Origin: Macrocystis pyrifera
Lineage: Eukaryota; Sar; Phaeophyceae; Laminariales; Laminariaceae
NCBI GenBank assembly: GCA_031763025.1
Contig: JASSKH010000024.1
Location: 8,207,023 to 8,271,022 of the forward strand
DNA length: 64,000 nucleotides
Direction: 5' to 3'
How positions within the stretch are numbered: the stretch's first letter is position 1; every line of letters begins with the position of its first letter. The notes under the pieces are model-generated. The model made no database searches. It saw only the letters and a program-made list of their open reading frames with translations, and was not told where the DNA came from. Made by a program: the position numbers and the translations under genes. This document shows, piece by piece, positions 1-10,050 of the stretch.

Positions 1-866
1 ATTCCACCGGCCAGAGTGGGGTAGGCGATGGTACGGAGTTTGTAATTTTTGACGGCACCAAGAATATAGGGGGTGTCCCTCGAGGAGGGAGCGAGGGAGG
101 GAGCGAGGAAGGGAGGGAGGGAGACAGGGACTTCCAAGAAGTGGATAGTGCGACGGCGAATATGTATCAGATATCTCGTTGCGAGTGGAAAAACTGTCCT
201 TACCAGGTACATGATATTTTCGGAGTCTGCGTGATGTATCGTCGTAGTGATTCGTCACGCACCATGGTCAAATACTCCAGCACACGTATTACTGCTGTGT
301 CTGGGCACTCAACGGCACCCCGAAACGTAAACAAGCGGCTGCTTCTAGACACACACACATCGCGAAATAATCGATGACATGAACCTCGAGAACCGAAGGA
401 GGTGGTGCGCCCAACAAATGACAGAAAAAACATAGACAACGGAAACTCGCCCCACGAAGCTAGATATAACGCGTTCGTGACCTGTTTATACAGACCACCC
501 TATTTTTTCGACGGGCACATTGCACCCCACGGTGCTTCGAAAACGCACCAGACAGGAAAGCGCAAGCGGAGGCCCCCTCTTACTCCCTCACGTCCCCCCC
601 CACCACTCTCTGCTTCTCCTTCCCCCCCCCCCCCCCTCACAATCACCTGCCGAACCCGGATGCCTCCCCCCCTCTACCTGTCCTCCCCCCACCCCCATCT
701 CCCCTCTCCGTTCCCTCCTCCCCCGCTTCCCCCAAATGCCCCGCCCATACGTAACTGCTTCATCGACAATGCATGTGTTATCCTTGTGCGGCTAAACAAC
801 GCCACCACCGCCACCACCACCACCACCATCAACATTTATCGTGGGTTTCTCCTTGCCGGAAACAAG
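1..866. other. upstream intronic or intergenic DNA
   Basis: No supported exon was found. It contains a GGGA-rich stretch (80-130), a C-rich pyrimidine tract (590-740) and a short CCACCA run (800-830) just before the first recognised kinase exon. The kinase glycine-loop exon was searched for here and not found, so this is probably part of an intron. Confidence 0.5.
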
Positions 867-938
867 GTTCGGGTGGCCTGGCACAAGCTGACCGGACACC
901 GAGTGGCCGTCAAGACCTACGAGAAGGCGAAGATTAAG
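867..938 (+). CDS. kinase exon, beta2-beta3 with catalytic lysine
   Basis: Twenty-four codons begin VRVAWHKLTG and end YEKAKIK. The VAVK lysine is the ATP-anchoring residue of beta3. The acceptor is the CAAG ending at 866 and the donor is GTACCG at 939; both junctions are phase 0. The residue before V would be the K or A that follows the glycine loop, so the preceding exon carries the loop. Reading past 938 gives unrelated residues and soon a stop, which supports the splice. Confidence 0.85.
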
Positions 939-1504
939 GTACCGACGGAAAAACGTATCGTGTAGAATCGGAGTTTTCCCGGAATACTCTGAGGTAGATA
1001 CGTTGTGCATGGTGTGCAAGGAGTCTCTAGAGAACGATGCATGCATGTGTTGCTTGTTTTGTTGGCTCGTTCTTTCCTGCAGCACTTGGCTTGGCCATTG
1101 GCGGCTGTTCTCTCCTTTCCCTTATCTTCATCGTACACCTTGCTCGGCGATTCACAGATTCTAAAAAGGGGTTTTAGTGTGCGATATCTCATCGTGTTTT
1201 TGTGGCGGGCGTCTTGTTGGAGCAGAAGTAGCGGGGGGTGGGTAGTCGCCGTGTGCACGTCAGATGGGAAGGCTTTGTTTTTGCCGTACCAAATATAGAG
1301 AGTCTTGGGGTGTACGGCGTGCTGCAAACGAAGGTATGCGTCGCTTCGGGCAAAGGTGCACAGACAATAACGTCGCTTGTTTTTGTGTTTTCAGTACATA
1401 TAGACCACGTACCTGGTACCACTTATTCGGAGACCCAGAGCATTCATGTTTCGTTGGTCAAATAGTGTTGTAGCGGTGTTTGATTGGGTTCGAAGGTGGT
1501 CGGG

Positions 1505-1690
1505 ATCCCCCCCCCCCCCTGCACAATGTACAATGTCTATAGCAAAGCCCACAAGGTGTCTAGAACGTCACGATCCCGTACGCCGAATGGTGCGGCTACA
1601 TTGTTCAATGGCTCCACAAGGAGTGCTATACGCCCACATAGTGCAGGGGGGAGGTCTCGGCCACCTGGGTCAGGGTTAGGATCAGTCCGC
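1505..1690. repeat. family G inverted-terminal repeat element
   Basis: The element starts with a C run followed by TGCACAATGT and ends with an inverted match (CATAGTGCAGGGGG). Relatives lie at about 7570-7800, 37560-37790, 42645-42838 and 53020-53290. Shared internal blocks include a segment near GTGTC(T)..GACAAC and CCGTACGCC. No coding capacity is visible, so it behaves as a non-autonomous element. Confidence 0.6.
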
Positions 1691-1849
1691 GTGGACTCGT
1701 GCGCAATGTCCGTCGACCATGATGTCGAGTATCCGCTGAACTCGGTAAACCAGGTAAGCCATGCTCTGATTTTGGCGCACTTGGAGAGGGCCTGCATCTC
1801 GTGTGCCTCGAAGGTGGAAGTTGATTAATTCACACTACGAGTAGCTCAA

Positions 1850-2130
1850 GTAATGGATTAGTTATTAATTGGTTATTGAACTATTACGGGGGTCCATAGT
1901 TAATGGGATCAAATTTTGTTAGTCAAAATAGGTTAATATATAGGTTTTTATGTATAATATAGGTCCTGTTAACTATAGACCCTCGTAGTGGTTATTTGCT
2001 AATTAATCAGTAAATAATGTACTCACAATTATTTAATCAACAATAAATAGTTAATTAGTAATTAATTCACTATTTGAATAATCAAAATTAGTTAATTTTC
2101 GCCGATCTTTTTGTCAGATCAGTTGATGCA
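1850..2130. other. AT-rich intronic segment
   Basis: This is a very A+T-rich stretch of kinase intron with degenerate GTTAATTAGTAATTAA-type repetition, broken by the MITE at 1884-1990. There is no coding signal. Confidence 0.5.
1884..1990. mobile_element. family B MITE (Stowaway-like), copy 1
   Basis: It begins TTACGGGGGTCCATAGTTAA and ends with a degraded inverted match. It is about 107 bp long, is preceded by TA, and has no ORF. The same ends and spacing recur at 2210, 9546, 35574 and 36477, with a half copy at 13930. Confidence 0.8.
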
Positions 2131-2209
2131 CACGACACGTAACTCAAGTCATCAAATTTAGCAAATAACTCCATCCACCCCTACCCGTATACACTTTGTA
2201 TGTGTACTA

Positions 2210-2318
2210 CTACGGGGGGGGACCATAGTAAATAGGACCGAATATTGTACGTAAAAATAGGGAAATATGTAGGTTTTTGTGTGTACCGTAGGTCCTATTT
2301 ACTATGGTCCCTCGTAAT
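2210..2318. mobile_element. family B MITE, copy 2
   Basis: The left end is TACGGGGGGG-ACCATAGTAAA and the right end is TTTACTATGGTCCCTCGTAA, an inverted repeat of about 27 bp around an AT-rich core containing GTAAAAATAG. Length and core match the other family B copies. Confidence 0.8.
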
Positions 2319-2649
2319 ACATGTAGTATTTCGTGTGCATCGGAGATGAAATCTACTACTGTGTAGTGAATGCCTTCAGTTATTTTAATGGTATACAAAT
2401 ACTTCGAAGCATGTTCAAAAGGCATTGTCAACAGAGATTTGGTCGATTTACGTACTGTGCTGTGGTGGACCGTCTGTGTGCCTCTGGACTCTAATTTGTT
2501 GTCTCATCAAACCAACCATGTTTGTGTTTTGACCTGTCGAAAAAAATATCGACCGTCTTCTTCGTTGCTTGGGAGTTTCGTTTCTTGCCCCCTGTGTATA
2601 TATCTCGACAACATTATATCGTGGCTTGAAAGTCTCCCGTCGAAAAACC

Positions 2650-2985
2650 TGCTACCGTCGTGCGCCTCTGAGAAGGCGGAAATAATTCACACCGCAGACC
2701 GATAGATGATGATCTATCTGATCTGTCTACTGTAGATGATCTAGTTCCTCGCCTGCCGCTGTGAGAGGTTGGTGCAGGATCGATCTGAAATAGAGTACAG
2801 ATCCAACCCCGGGAACTGGTGCTACGTAGATCGTGCGCAGATTAGTCGGGTCCCACCAGCCAACAGCGGCTAGCTACTGAATGTAGATCGGACAACATCG
2901 AGAAAATATACCTGTCTCGAAAGCTCTAGAGCATGACGTGGCAATGGATGGCCTCTCGGAGGTGTGAAACGGCTTATTTCGTTGT
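2650..2985. repeat. family D palindromic GATC-rich repeat
   Basis: It contains inverted blocks around TAGATGATCTA and CAGATCC, with GGTGTGAAA near one border. Related blocks occur at about 18630-18865, 21680-21905, 23840-24010, 29680-29910, 31990-32130, 35430-35570, 35700-35870 and 49110-49310. The copies are diverged and I see no ORF. Confidence 0.55.
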
Positions 2986-3307
2986 ACGACTGTAGCTCAA
3001 GGCGTCTATCGGACCACTCAAGCGGTGCGATGGGGAGCCTGCCCCCACTGACTTAGGTTTGATTTTTTAGTTACCGCGCCTAGGCCACTCGGACGAGTAG
3101 CGCCGGTGCCTCTGTTTGTACCTCGCTTAAAATAGGAAATTGGGAGATGCGTTGTCGGCGCAGCGTAACATTGGCGAGTGCATGTCGATCGCAAAGCCAT
3201 AGTATAGTAGCGCATGATACATCGAGAGGACTGCAGATAATCTGTGCAGTCGCTCGACCGAATAGCTCTAGGCGGCTGAAAATAAAAGCCACCCTAAAAC
3301 GTGGCCC

Positions 3308-3351
<44 letters not shown>

Positions 3352-3369
3352 CCCCCCCCCCCCCCCCCC
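3308..3369. repeat. 62 bp poly(C) tract
   Basis: This is an almost uninterrupted C run, one of the longest in the window. It immediately precedes a full-length family A repeat on the same strand and may be the tail of an earlier copy. Confidence 0.9.
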
Positions 3370-3912
3370 TATTATATATTATGTATGGGTTGGGCGTCGG
3401 TTGGCAACGACACTGTACAACATGCCGCTCACTACGTGAACTAGACAACCAGGGTACCGTGTATTTTTTTTTTTTTTTTTTGGCGGTTACCTACAGCTGG
3501 TCGTCGAGTTGGATCATTTGTGCGAGGTAAAGAACCTTTACTCTGCACAAGGGAATTGATCGTATCACGTAGTGTTCAAGGTAAGGCACCCAAGAGGCAG
3601 GTACATAGTACTCCCATTGCTGTCTCTCGAAGTGGCTACACCGGAAATTAAACTAACTCATTGAAGCTGTCATCCGTATGCAAGTCCGCCTCACAGGCGG
3701 TTCTTAGTAGGATGCAGCTCACCCTTCATGCGACTCGCCGGACACCTCACGGCGCTTCGCGCTTGATGCAAGCAATGTCTGCCTGGTCGGTGAAAACCCG
3801 ACGTGCTCCGTCCCGGCATTGTAGGGATACGAGGGTCTATGGTCATACGACTACGGCCATGCATGAGATCGAGTACATCTCTCCTATCGAGTACACCCTC
3901 CCCCCCCCCTAC
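3370..3912 (+). mobile_element. family A SINE-like repeat, near full length
   Basis: The unit runs from TATATA..GGGTTGG, through CACTACGTGAACTAGACA, a poly(T) block and GGATGCAGC, to GACGTGCTCCGTCCCGGC, GGTCATACGACTACGGCC and GAGTACA followed by C. The same order is seen at 25880, 38617, 39148 and, inverted, 57735-58262. There is no long ORF. The last 80-100 bp resemble the 3' end of the LINE at 60060, which suggests mobilisation by that LINE. It lies inside a kinase intron. Confidence 0.75.
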
Positions 3913-4069
3913 CGCACTGTAGCGGTAAAAATCATTACCCTACCGTACTGTAGAGACATGAATATCTCCCCTACCTCACTGTAGAAGCATTAGTATGCCC
4001 TTGGTCATCGTTGGTAGCCACTCTGAAATACACTCTTCGACCCTCATGGCGCGGCGTCGTTCGGTGCAG

Positions 4070-4156
4070 GACGAGAACCAGTGGAAGCGAATATCTCAGG
4101 AAGTGAGACTGATGGAGAGGCTTAACCACCCACGGGTCATTCGGCTCTTCGAAACG
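4070..4156 (+). CDS. kinase exon, helix C
   Basis: Twenty-nine codons run from DENQWKRISQEV to IRLFET. Helix-C Glu (in RLMERL) and the HP..I motif are as expected for CAMK kinases. The acceptor is GTGCAG before 4070 and the donor GTGAGT is at 4157; both are phase 0. Joined to the previous exon it reads ..KIK-DENQW.. without a gap. Confidence 0.9.
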
Positions 4157-4177
4157 GTGAGTCGGCATTACAGGGGG

Positions 4178-4234
4178 TGAGGGGCGTACTCATTGGTTGG
4201 TTGCCTCAGTCATTTTCCCGCTATAGGGGGGGGG
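4178..4234 (-). mobile_element. LINE 3'-tail fragment
   Basis: Read on the - strand it has GACTGAGGCAACC, AATGAGTACG and then C, matching the last 50-60 bp of the LINE at 60060. Only the tail is present, so this is an extremely 5'-truncated copy just downstream of a kinase exon. A 14 bp G run lies beside it. Confidence 0.6.
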
Positions 4235-4376
4235 GGGGGGGTCATCGGTTTTAGTGCGTACGTGATTGGTCAATTATCAAGTCTCACTGACTTGTTCACG
4301 GCCGGGAGGGATAGCGAGGGTCGATGCTGTGTAGGTGATTGATCGACCGTCAGGCCTTGCTCTTTTTTATACCAAG

Positions 4377-4700
4377 GAAGGGGGGGGTGTACTCATTGTC
4401 ATGCATGGCCGTAGTCGTATGCCCATAGACCTTCACATTCCTACAGTGCCGGGACGGAGCACGTCGGGGTATCGCCGACCCAGGCAGGCGTTGATTGCTT
4501 GCACCAAGCGCAGAACGAAACGTGAGGTGCTTCAGGCGAGCCGCAAGACGGTGCGAGCTGCATCCTACGAAGAACCGCTTTCGAGGCGGACGTTGTTTTG
4601 CATTTGGATGACAGTGCCGAATCATTTGACTTGTGGTCCGGGTGTGGCCACTTCTAGAGACAGCAATGGGTATGCTATGTAACTACCTCGTGGGTGCCTT
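4377..4700 (-). mobile_element. family A SINE-like repeat, truncated
   Basis: It is inverted relative to the copy at 3370. It begins at a G run plus TGTACTCATT, then CATGGCCGTAGTCGTATG and the GGATGCAGC-equivalent block near 4560, and fades out around 4700. The poly(C) end is intact and the opposite end is missing. Confidence 0.7.
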
Positions 4701-4849
4701 ATCACATACCACTCTGTACTTAAATATACTAATTTTTTGTTTAACATTGATTGTATAAACGGTGCTTATATTATGGGATAGAGGGGTATGCACAGTACCT
4801 TGGTACGTGTGATATGATTATTCCGTTTGGGTGGAGTTTGGTTCGGTGA

Positions 4850-5240
4850 TGTTCGATTGCACTGTCTTCGACGATATGATCATGGACTGAATGGGTTTTG
4901 AGTGGATGATCTTTTTATTTGGATGGTGTTTCAGTGGTTGATCTTTGATTGGATAGTCTCTGATGGGGATGGATTTTGATTGGGTGGCCTTTGATTGGTT
5001 AACCCGTCATTGTGTTATTTTTTATTGATGATTCTTGTTGGATGACGCTCGTCTGAGGTTTGAGTGTATGCTTGATCTTTGTCTGATTTTGACTGGCCCT
5101 TGTTTGGTTCTTGATTGGATGTTCTTTGTTCGAATGCTCATCGATGATTTGCTCTTTTCGTTCGATTTTTTGTGTGTGACTGATCGTTGTTTGATTTTTG
5201 ATTGGATGTCTAGAACTCTTCGCGTGACGTGCGCTCAATG
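4850..5240 (+). repeat. degenerate TTTGATTGGATG minisatellite
   Basis: A T/G-rich run of diverged units around GATTGGATG and TTTGATT sits in the kinase intron before the hinge exon. The ORFs read through it are low complexity and are not considered genes. Confidence 0.6.
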
Positions 5241-5337
5241 AACAAACGACACCCAACTAATCCGCCCGAGAAAAAATAATGAAGAAAAACGAGTAACTGA
5301 TCTGGATCGATCGCTCCCTATAACATGACAATCATAG

Positions 5338-5469
5338 GCGGAGAGTTCTAAGAGGATCCACCTGGTCATGGAACACGCAGACGGAGGAAACTTGTGCTCG
5401 TACGTCAAGCGAAGGAAGCGCTTGAAGGAGTCCGAGGCTCGCCGCGTGTTCCAACAGCTGGTTGAAGGG
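5338..5469 (+). CDS. kinase exon, hinge region
   Basis: Forty-four codons include ESSKRIHLVMEHADGG and end FQQLVEG. This covers beta4-beta5, the hinge (LVMEHADGG) and helices D-E start. The acceptor is CATAG at 5337, chosen because it keeps AESSKRIHLV, as CAMK kinases usually have; a closer AG at 5352 would delete five residues. The donor is GTGAGA at 5470; both ends are phase 0. Confidence 0.9.
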
Positions 5470-5574
5470 GTGAGAGATAAAACAAAAAAAAGTGGAAACA
5501 GTTAACGTGATCCTAAAACGGCCATGAGGGACCAACATTTTTAGCTGCACATTGTTTCTGGCACGCAAATACGA

Positions 5575-5785
5575 AAATGACAATTACCGTTCGATAGTTA
5601 CTTTTCAATACTTACTTTCCGGTAGCTACATTGCAAAATTTGCCGTTCGATTATTATCTTTTAATAAGTACCTATCGACAATTACATTTCGACAATGGCT
5701 TTTCGATAGCTGTCTTTCGATACTTACCTTTCGGTGATTATCTTCCGACAATTGCCTTTCGACGTTGGCCGTGCCTTCGGTATCT
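5575..5785 (+). repeat. TTTCGATA minisatellite
   Basis: Diverged units of about 22-26 bp are built on CTTTCGATA..TACCTTTCG. Intronic; no coding evidence. Confidence 0.65.
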
Positions 5786-5879
5786 AGTCCCAGTAGAACC
5801 GAAAAAATCGGCGCGATTCGCGCGCCTTATTTTTTACTATTGGGCTACGCCAAACGAAGGTTGCATATGGTCTAGCCAA

Positions 5880-7085
5880 TGAGCGATCAGCCGGTAGGGT
5901 AGGGGTTTTCACACCGTATGAAGTGGTGTCCAACCGAGGGAATCTCAGCCGATCAGTGATAGAGCCAGTGGGGTTGGGGTTTCCACACCGTGTGGGTGTC
6001 CAACCGGGGGAATTCCAGCCTATTAGCGGTAGAGCCAGTGGGGTGGGGGTTTCCACACCGTGTGGGGTGGTATCGACCCGGGGGAACTCGGTTTTCACCC
6101 CCGTGTTGCTAGAGTTGTAGATGAATGAAGGACTTTGTTACCGGGGATGGATACCTATCGTCCCCGGGTAGCGCTGACTCTAATTTCGAGCCCCAGTCAA
6201 TCAGCGATCGGCCGGTGGGGTTGGGGTTTCCTCACTGTGCGGGGCGGTATCGGACCGAGGGAACCCCAGCCAATCATGGAGCCAGTGGGGTTGGGTTTCT
6301 ACACCGTGTGGGGCAGTAAGGATCCAGGGGAACTCGGTTTGTCCCCGTCTTGTTGGAGCTGTAGATGCATGGATGGGTTTCTTATTCGGGGATGGTACAT
6401 TATCGTCCTCGGGTGGCGCTGGCTTTATTTTCGAGCCCCAACCAATCAGTGATCGGGCGGTGGGGCTGGGGTTTCCACACCATGCGGGGTGGTATCGACC
6501 CGGGGGATGGTACTTATCATCCCCGGGTAGTCGAAGTTGTAGAGGTACGAAGGAATTTTCGATGAAGGGATGGGACCCTAGCGTCCCCGGGTGGTGCTGG
6601 CTCTAATTTCAAGCCCCAGCCAATCAGCAATGGGCCGGTGGGGCTGGGGTCTCCTCACAGTGCGGGGCGGTTTCGAACCCAGGGATAATATGTGTCGTCC
6701 CCGGGTGGTCGGAGTTGTACAGATACAAAGGGATTCCGATCCGGGTATGGGGCCCTATCATCTTCGGGTACGGCGGGACTGGGGGTTCCGCCGAGGACAA
6801 ACTCTCGCCGCGCGCACCACGGTCCGAACCCAAGCCCATTGGTGATAGAGTCAATGAGGTTGGGGTTTTCACACCGTGCGGGGCGGCATAAACCCGTGGA
6901 ATCATTTTCTTCGTCCCCGGGTGGTCGGAGTCTTAGAGATACGGAGGGATTTCCGAATCGGGGATGGGGCCCTATCGTCTTCGGGTGCGGCGGGACTGGG
7001 GAGTTCCCCCGAGGAGAAACTGCAACTCTCGCCGCGTGCCCCGTGTCCCCTCATTGGCCCAGGGCGGGCGCGGGGGGGTGGTGGG
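5880..7085 (+). repeat. long-unit tandem array in kinase intron
   Basis: Six or more diverged repeats share GGTGGGGTTGGGGTTTCC, ACACCGTGTGGGG and GTCCCCGGGTGG at spacings of about 100-220 bp, with higher-order alternation. Several overlapping ORFs in both directions are by-products of the G+C-rich repeats. Confidence 0.75.
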
Positions 7086-7569
7086 CCAACGGGCTTGGGA
7101 CTTGGAAAACGCTGGTATCTATTTGATTGTATTATAAGCGCGTTTGCTTTGCCATAAGACAATGATATATGCAGCTTAAATCGTCGACGTCGTTCACTCA
7201 TAAAGAGCTACCTGGTATGGCTGTACGTACAGCACTTTATATGTTAAAAAACAGGACATCGAAAAGTAAGTATTACAGACTTGCGATGAACCGTACCTAG
7301 GCTACAAGTAAAAGAAGGCTGAAGGCCCCGCTGTTCAGAAGGGGAGGGAAGGGCATTTCCAGGTTTTTGCCTATTGGGTGGGTAACTGTGGTTGGTTTGA
7401 CCTGTTACCAGCAGCGTAGGGGCTTGAAATGCAGTAGCGGAAGCCTACCGCACAACAAGCCTATTTTTATTTTGTTGGTCGCCATCTGACTATGTACAGC
7501 AATGCTGGTCGATGGTGTCCGTCGATTTAGGGTTAGCGCCAGGCTTAGGACTAGGGTCGCACCGGCGGC

Positions 7570-7800
7570 GCTCCCCCCCCGTCCTCCCTCTTGTACAATG
7601 TGAGCCGAACAAAATCCTTGTGGAGACATTGAACAATGCATATATAGTAGCAAACCCCAGAAGGTGTCTCGACAACCTCTCAGTTCCGTACGCCTAGTGG
7701 TGTGTTGCGTGGTTCAATATTTGCACAAGGATTAAGTTACGCCCACGTTGTGCAAGGGGAGGGGAGGTCCCGGCCACCTGTGTTACGGTTGGGTTGGGTT
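7570..7800. repeat. family G element, copy 2
   Basis: A C-rich start followed by TTGTACAATGTG and an end CGTTGTGCAAGGGGAGGGG form inverted ends. The internal GACAACCTCTCAGTTCCGTA block matches the copy at 37560. No ORF of interest. Confidence 0.65.
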
Positions 7801-8324
7801 GGTTCGTGCTTTGTAACCCCCCCCCCTCCCCACAAAAAGGCATTTTCCCACTACCAACATATTTTCACGCTTTCCAAATAGTTTCCCGCCCGATGACATA
7901 TAGGTGCAGCTTCTCCTCTAATATCAGGTAGTTTGACGTTTCATAGGATAAAAAGTACCCTAAAACATCGTTGAGAAATGGACATGTGATACCTACGATA
8001 CAGATAGTGCTGACGGTTTCTATTTGTCACCCAACAAATAACGTGCAGGCATCACATCGAGCACAAATACCGTGAGGTGGTTCAACGGTCATCACTCGTA
8101 AACACCTCCAGCAAGAAGATAAGAAAACCAAGAGAGATAATCGTCATCATCAGCATCATACGAGTGTGGATTCATTGATGAACTTGAGCTATATACCGTA
8201 GTGTAGATTACTTTTTTATGGCAAAAGAGGGAGACGATATGTATATATATATATATACAAGACATGCCTTATGGTAAAACATTGCTGTGATAATGCCATT
8301 CCAACGGGTACAGAGTTCCTCAGT

Positions 8325-8440
8325 GCCCTTAATGAACCGTTTGAGGAACACCGCAGTCCCGTTTTCGGGGACAAACTAGTTAGAATTTTTGACTGTTTTT
8401 CCACCCAAAGCGGGACGGCAGTCCTGAAAGGGTTGATACT
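8325..8440. repeat. family C palindromic element, copy 1
   Basis: The left arm has CGCAGTCCCGTTTTCGGGGA and the right arm has CGGGACGGCAGTCCTGAAAG, an imperfect inverted repeat around a short AT core. Six more copies occur at about 22370, 33030, 51567, 56275, 59284 and 62225. Confidence 0.75.
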
Positions 8441-8761
8441 TCCCGTCATTTAGATTTATTTTTTTCTTCCCCTCTATCGTAGCACGGTTCATACCGCAGC
8501 GGTACTTCAATCTCTTTTTGTTAAGGTTTATTTTCCTCCTTTTTTGTTGTTGATTTTTTTGTTTGGGTGGATTTTTTTTTTTATATTTACGAGTGATCAA
8601 CGTTGAAGCTCGCGCTAAGCATTGCCGAGGATGACACGAATACGATGATATTAATGGAAACCCGGTACTCAATAGATGGGTTGATTTCTCGTATCCGTTT
8701 CTTCCCTGCTGTCTCCGAACCTTACCATGCCACGGCCCGGTGGAATGCACGCGCGCATCAG

Positions 8762-8912
8762 GTGGATTATATGCACGCGCTGGACATCGTGCATCGCGAC
8801 ATCAAGCTGGAAAACGTCCTCCTCGAGGGCACCGGGCGGACGAACGCCAAGCTCGTAGACTTTGGCTTCAGCGCGCACGTGAAGAACCGACGCCTCCTAC
8901 ACGTCTTCTGCG
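8762..8912 (+). CDS. kinase exon, catalytic loop and DFG
   Basis: Fifty codons plus one base run from VDYMHALD through VHRDIKLEN (catalytic Asp, Lys, Asn) and LVDFGFSAHV (metal-binding Asp) to LLHVFC. The acceptor is CAG at 8759-8761. The donor GTAAGC at 8913 is phase 1, and the missing two bases of the glycine codon come from the next exon. The activation segment is short and lacks a Thr at the place where LKB1 modifies AMPK-family kinases. Confidence 0.92.
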
Positions 8913-9149
8913 GTAAGCAACAAACGTACACCGGGCAAGTATTAATAGCACTGAGCGACGAAAATGGCGCCACAAAACGTATACCAGGCGACTTGGGACT
9001 TCAAGAGGGAAAAGTGAGGCGTTCTAGGATGGAGAGGTTCACCCTGAACTGTCTGAGGCTCCTGTGCCCCCCCAAGGCAGAACACCGAATTCAACGGGTA
9101 CACACCTATGATTACGATTGATGCTTGGAATGTGTGGGGCGTACACCTT

Positions 9150-9300
9150 CAACGCTTAGATACATACATCCCCACGACATGTGGTGGTACTGCTGCCGTA
9201 TCTCCTTCTGCCGGCGCTCGGTAAGGGTGCCGTCGTGGCCCAGAAAAGTATTTTGTTCCCAAAATGTGATTCCTCTATTATCGTAGAACGTCTCAAGGTG
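9150..9300. repeat. family E element, partial
   Basis: It ends TATCGTAGAACGTCTC and carries CCCAAAATGTGATTCC, matching the right half of the copy at 24030-24318. Its other half is missing or rearranged. Confidence 0.55.
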
Positions 9301-9344
9301 GCGATAAAAATGGCGATTTTCAGCTACGGCAACTGCTTGGTGGC

Positions 9345-9685
9345 GTTCTACGATAGAGGTCCACCCTACATTTTCTGAGGCTCCTAGCTTAAGGAGCGCC
9401 GAAAACTGACTCCAGTTAAAATCAAATTGCATCCCGATGAATAATCCCATGATCTAAGTATATAAAAAAAACATCATTTTTCGGAGCAAGATTGGCATTC
9501 TGACGATTTTGGGTTAAGGAACTCCGTCATTCAGAAAGCATTTTATTACGGGGGTCCATAGTTAACAGGACCAAATTTTGTTAGTAAAAATACCTTAATA
9601 TATAGGTTTTTTATGTATGCCATAGGTCCTGTTAACTATAGACCCCCGTAATAGCGGAAATATGTGTGTATCGTAAAACGCGTCC
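9345..9685. repeat. family E element interrupted by a family B MITE
   Basis: It starts GGCGTTCTACGATAGAGG and ends near GTATCGTAAAACGCGTC. It is split by a family B element at 9546-9651. Without that insert it aligns with the copy at 11050-11288 (shared GATTTTGGGTTAAGGA and CATTCAGAAA..AGCGGAAAT). Confidence 0.7.
9546..9651. mobile_element. family B MITE, copy nested in family E
   Basis: The ends are TTACGGGGGTCCATAGTTAA and its inverse, both intact, with TA on both sides. The related family E copy near 11250 lacks this insert and so serves as an empty site, giving a TA target duplication typical of Tc1/mariner-type non-autonomous elements. Confidence 0.88.
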
Positions 9686-10050
9686 TTGGTCGGGGGAGAA
9701 TGATGCAAACCGGTGTCCTACTTGCAATGCAAGGAATCCGTAAGGCACGGACGCAACTTATTCCTACCCGTGCTGCTGGGCGCCCACGCTTCTCGTAGAC
9801 GGCTGGCTGAAATATCACCGAGTAAAGCAACCATTGGTTTTGTCACTATCTCAGTGGGCCTGCAGGGAATATTTTTGCGTCAGCTCCCCTGGGCGCACAC
9901 ATTTGCTAATGACTATGGTGGCACAATTGGTTGCTGTACCAGATCCCCCGTAACAGTTGAAATTAGAGTTGAACAAGGTTCACAGAACTGCGCAGAAGAA
10001 TACCTCCACAATGTCCGTCCCCCGTCCCCCCCCCCCCCCCCACCCCCCGC

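Noticed and set aside
3080..3530. ORFs with long polyproline or polyglycine runs
   Set aside because: They are translations of poly(C) tracts and flanking transposon sequence. The same applies at 11972-12308, 22009-22311 and 30352-30626.
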